From NCBI GenBank assembly GCA_964371225.1, contig CAYJNA010000116.1, forward strand, positions 1-6,982: a stretch of DNA of 6,982 bases. Reading direction: 5' to 3'. This document shows, in pieces, positions 6,352 to 6,982 of the stretch. Numbering within the stretch: the first letter of the stretch is position 1; each line of letters starts with the position of its first letter. Source of the stretch: CAYJAD01 sp964371225. GTDB lineage: Bacteria > Desulfobacterota > Desulfovibrionia > Desulfovibrionales > Desulfovibrionaceae. A model generated the notes under the pieces. That model was not told where the DNA came from, searched no databases, and was given only the letters and a program-made list of their open reading frames with translations. Made by a program: the position numbers and the translations under genes.

Positions 6352-6380
6352 ATTATATCATATAAAAATGCTCTTTTGTA
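6352..6380 (-). promoter_or_regulatory. Promoter directly upstream of feoA
   Basis: On the minus strand TGATATAAT (complement of 6352-6360) is a perfect extended -10 element (TG-N-TATAAT). The -35 is poor (TACAAA, complement of 6375-6380), as is common for extended -10 promoters. The start point would be near 6345, giving a leader of about 45 bases to feoA. This implies feoAB can be transcribed without the upstream small gene. Confidence 0.5.
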
Positions 6381-6408
6381 ACGGGGTATTATGTATCTAC
6401 CTATCTGA

Positions 6409-6549
6409 CTACTTGTTTTGTGAGTTATCGCAATTGCCAGCGCTAGAGCATCCAATGCATTTTGCACCTTTTTTCTTTTGCCAAAGGATATACCCAGCAG
6501 CAGCGCCCAAAATAACAACTATAAGGCCTAACACTAGTATATTATTCAT
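6409..6549 (-). CDS. FeoB-associated Cys-rich membrane protein
   Basis: This 46-residue protein is easily missed because of its length. It starts MNNILVLGLIVVILGAAAGY and has one transmembrane helix (about 4-22). A basic linker WQKKKGAK follows, then a cytosolic or periplasmic cysteine cluster CIGCSSAGNC (31-40; Cys31, Cys34, Cys40). This helix, lysine linker and C-x2-C-x5-C pattern is that of the small FeoB-associated Cys-rich proteins (Pfam FeoB_associated) found with feo genes in anaerobes, thought to help or regulate Fe(II) transport. The start is supported by GAGGA about 7 bases upstream. It reads in the same direction as feoA, 108 bases ahead of it, whereas such genes usually follow feoB. 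Binding of iron by the cysteines is inferred. Confidence 0.85.
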   Translation of the reverse strand: MNNILVLGLIVVILGAAAGYILWQKKKGAKCIGCSSAGNCDNSQNK

Positions 6550-6569
6550 TATAATTCCTCAATCTTATA

Positions 6570-6599
6570 TGTATAAAAAGACAGCCTGTAACATGTCGA
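6570..6599 (-). promoter_or_regulatory. Distal feo promoter
   Basis: On the minus strand TCGACA (complement of 6594-6599, five of six to the -35 consensus) and TATACA (complement of 6570-6575, four of six to the -10) are 18 bases apart. They would start transcription about 14 bases before the small Cys-rich gene. A Fur-box-like sequence at 6598-6616 abuts the -35. Confidence 0.4.
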
Positions 6600-6616
6600 A
6601 ATCGAAAAGCAATTTC
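6598..6616. promoter_or_regulatory. Candidate Fur box
   Basis: The 19 bases on the minus strand (GAAATTGCTTTTCGATTTC) agree with the classical Fur box at 11 of 19 positions by eye and are flanked by a GAAAT/ATTTC dyad. Place, touching the -35 box of the feo locus, suits iron repression. The match is moderate, and Fur sites in distant lineages differ from the E. coli consensus. Confidence 0.35.
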
Positions 6617-6808
6617 AAGTTTGAAACCTAGCAAAAAAAAGGAAAATTTCTTTTAGGTTTTTTAGAAAAAAAACCAAAAAAAATAGAAGAAAAATAGAAG
6701 AAATTGCAAAGACGTGAGCGGGTGGTACACTAAGAAATTTAAAACGTATATTACTTTACACCAATAAAGTCATTAATCGCTATAAAACAAAGTGCAAACT
6801 AACTTAAA
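6617..6808. other. A-tract-rich upstream region without a gene
   Basis: The first 90 bases consist largely of A-tracts and T-tracts, including three runs of eight A, as expected of intrinsically curved DNA upstream of a promoter. AAACCTA (6624-6630) and TAGGTTT (6654-6660) form a 7-bp dyad followed by T on the plus strand, but no plus-strand gene ends here. Nothing recognisable is seen from 6720 to 6808. Confidence 0.4.
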
Positions 6809-6982
6809 TAGTCGATGCTTAAAAACGTGTTTCCACTCGTTTTTAAGAAAGGCACGCTCACTCCAAATACCCCTTTCGGGGACGCCGTAAGCAAGTGACG
6901 GCTTATTTTACGTGGCGTCAAGCCATGCCAGAGGCACGTCTTGTGTAGCCGACAACTGAAAAAAGCATTTCATATGTCTAAA
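6809..6982 (-). repeat. Dispersed intergenic repeat, long form (runs off the window)
   Basis: Read from the right end on the minus strand, this copy matches 1013-1104 at 83 of 92 positions, interrupted by 82 extra bases (6850-6931). The extra stretch lies exactly between two copies of the 7-mer CGTGCCT (complements of 6932-6938 and 6850-6856). The homologous part ends at CGACTA (complement of 6809-6814). The extra segment is about 56 percent GC, well above its surroundings. It contains CCCC-TTTC-GGGG (6870-6881) and GACGCC (6881-6886) pairing with GGCGTC (6914-6919). A perfect 10-bp hairpin (CTTAAAAACG 6818-6827, CGTTTTTAAG 6838-6847) lies near the inner end. The last bases of the window (CTAAA) are the first bases of the hairpin arm seen at 966-1017, so the element probably continues outside. 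Confidence 0.85.

Noticed and set aside
6333..6518. 61-codon minus-strand frame overlapping the small Cys-rich gene
   Set aside because: It is an out-of-frame shadow of the 46-residue FeoB-associated protein, whose frame has the ribosome binding site, membrane helix and cysteine motif.
6368..6631. 87-codon plus-strand frame over the feo promoter region
   Set aside because: It lies antisense to the small Cys-rich gene and its promoter and has no family features or ribosome binding site.
6624..6663. Terminator-like dyad AAACCTA/TAGGTTT followed by six T on the plus strand
   Set aside because: The stem is only seven AT-rich pairs with a 23-base loop, and no plus-strand gene ends nearby.

Overview
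This AT-rich window comes from a Gram-negative bacterium. It encodes a twin-arginine signal peptide, two other secretory signal peptides and purine-rich AGGAG-type ribosome binding sites, which argue for a proteobacterial-type cell with a periplasm and against Bacteroidota. The feo gene set and the low GC would suit an anaerobic sulfate-reducer-like lineage such as Desulfovibrionaceae, but that is inference from gene content. No marker gene is present.

Layout. Positions 1-44 hold the terminator of a gene outside the window. Positions 45-417 carry no confident gene, only short ORF fragments that may be a decayed gene. At 418-762 (minus) lies an HxlR-family winged-helix repressor. A 419-bp divergent intergenic region follows, then a Tat-exported nitroreductase (1182-1796, plus) closed by a perfect 16-bp-stem terminator. 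The two genes look like a classic divergent regulator/target pair. A palindromic operator lies next to the hxlR-type start, and the same 12-base half site recurs just downstream of a perfect TATAAT box in front of the nitroreductase. Two secreted proteins of unknown function follow on the plus strand (2183-2527 and 2904-3791). From 6549 down to 4023 on the minus strand is a ferrous iron uptake locus: a 46-residue Cys-rich membrane protein, FeoA and FeoB. A weak Fur-box-like sequence lies over its distal promoter, and a second, extended -10 promoter lies directly in front of feoA.

The least explained part is a set of dispersed repeats. First, a long hairpin with a conserved loop occurs twice in opposite orientation (966-1017 and 2730-2781). 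Second, a 92-bp sequence abutting the first hairpin (1013-1104) recurs inverted at the right end of the window (6809-6982). That second copy carries 82 additional GC-rich, foldable bases lying exactly between two copies of a 7-bp direct repeat. The window ends inside this second copy, at the point where the hairpin would be expected to continue. Together they suggest an intergenic repeat or non-autonomous mobile element in a full and a deleted form, flanking about 5.7 kb that includes the nitroreductase, both secreted proteins and feo.

Functionally, the clear genes cover redox/electrophile handling (HxlR plus exported flavoenzyme) and Fe(II) import. No CRISPR array, tRNA, rRNA, transposase or phage gene was seen.
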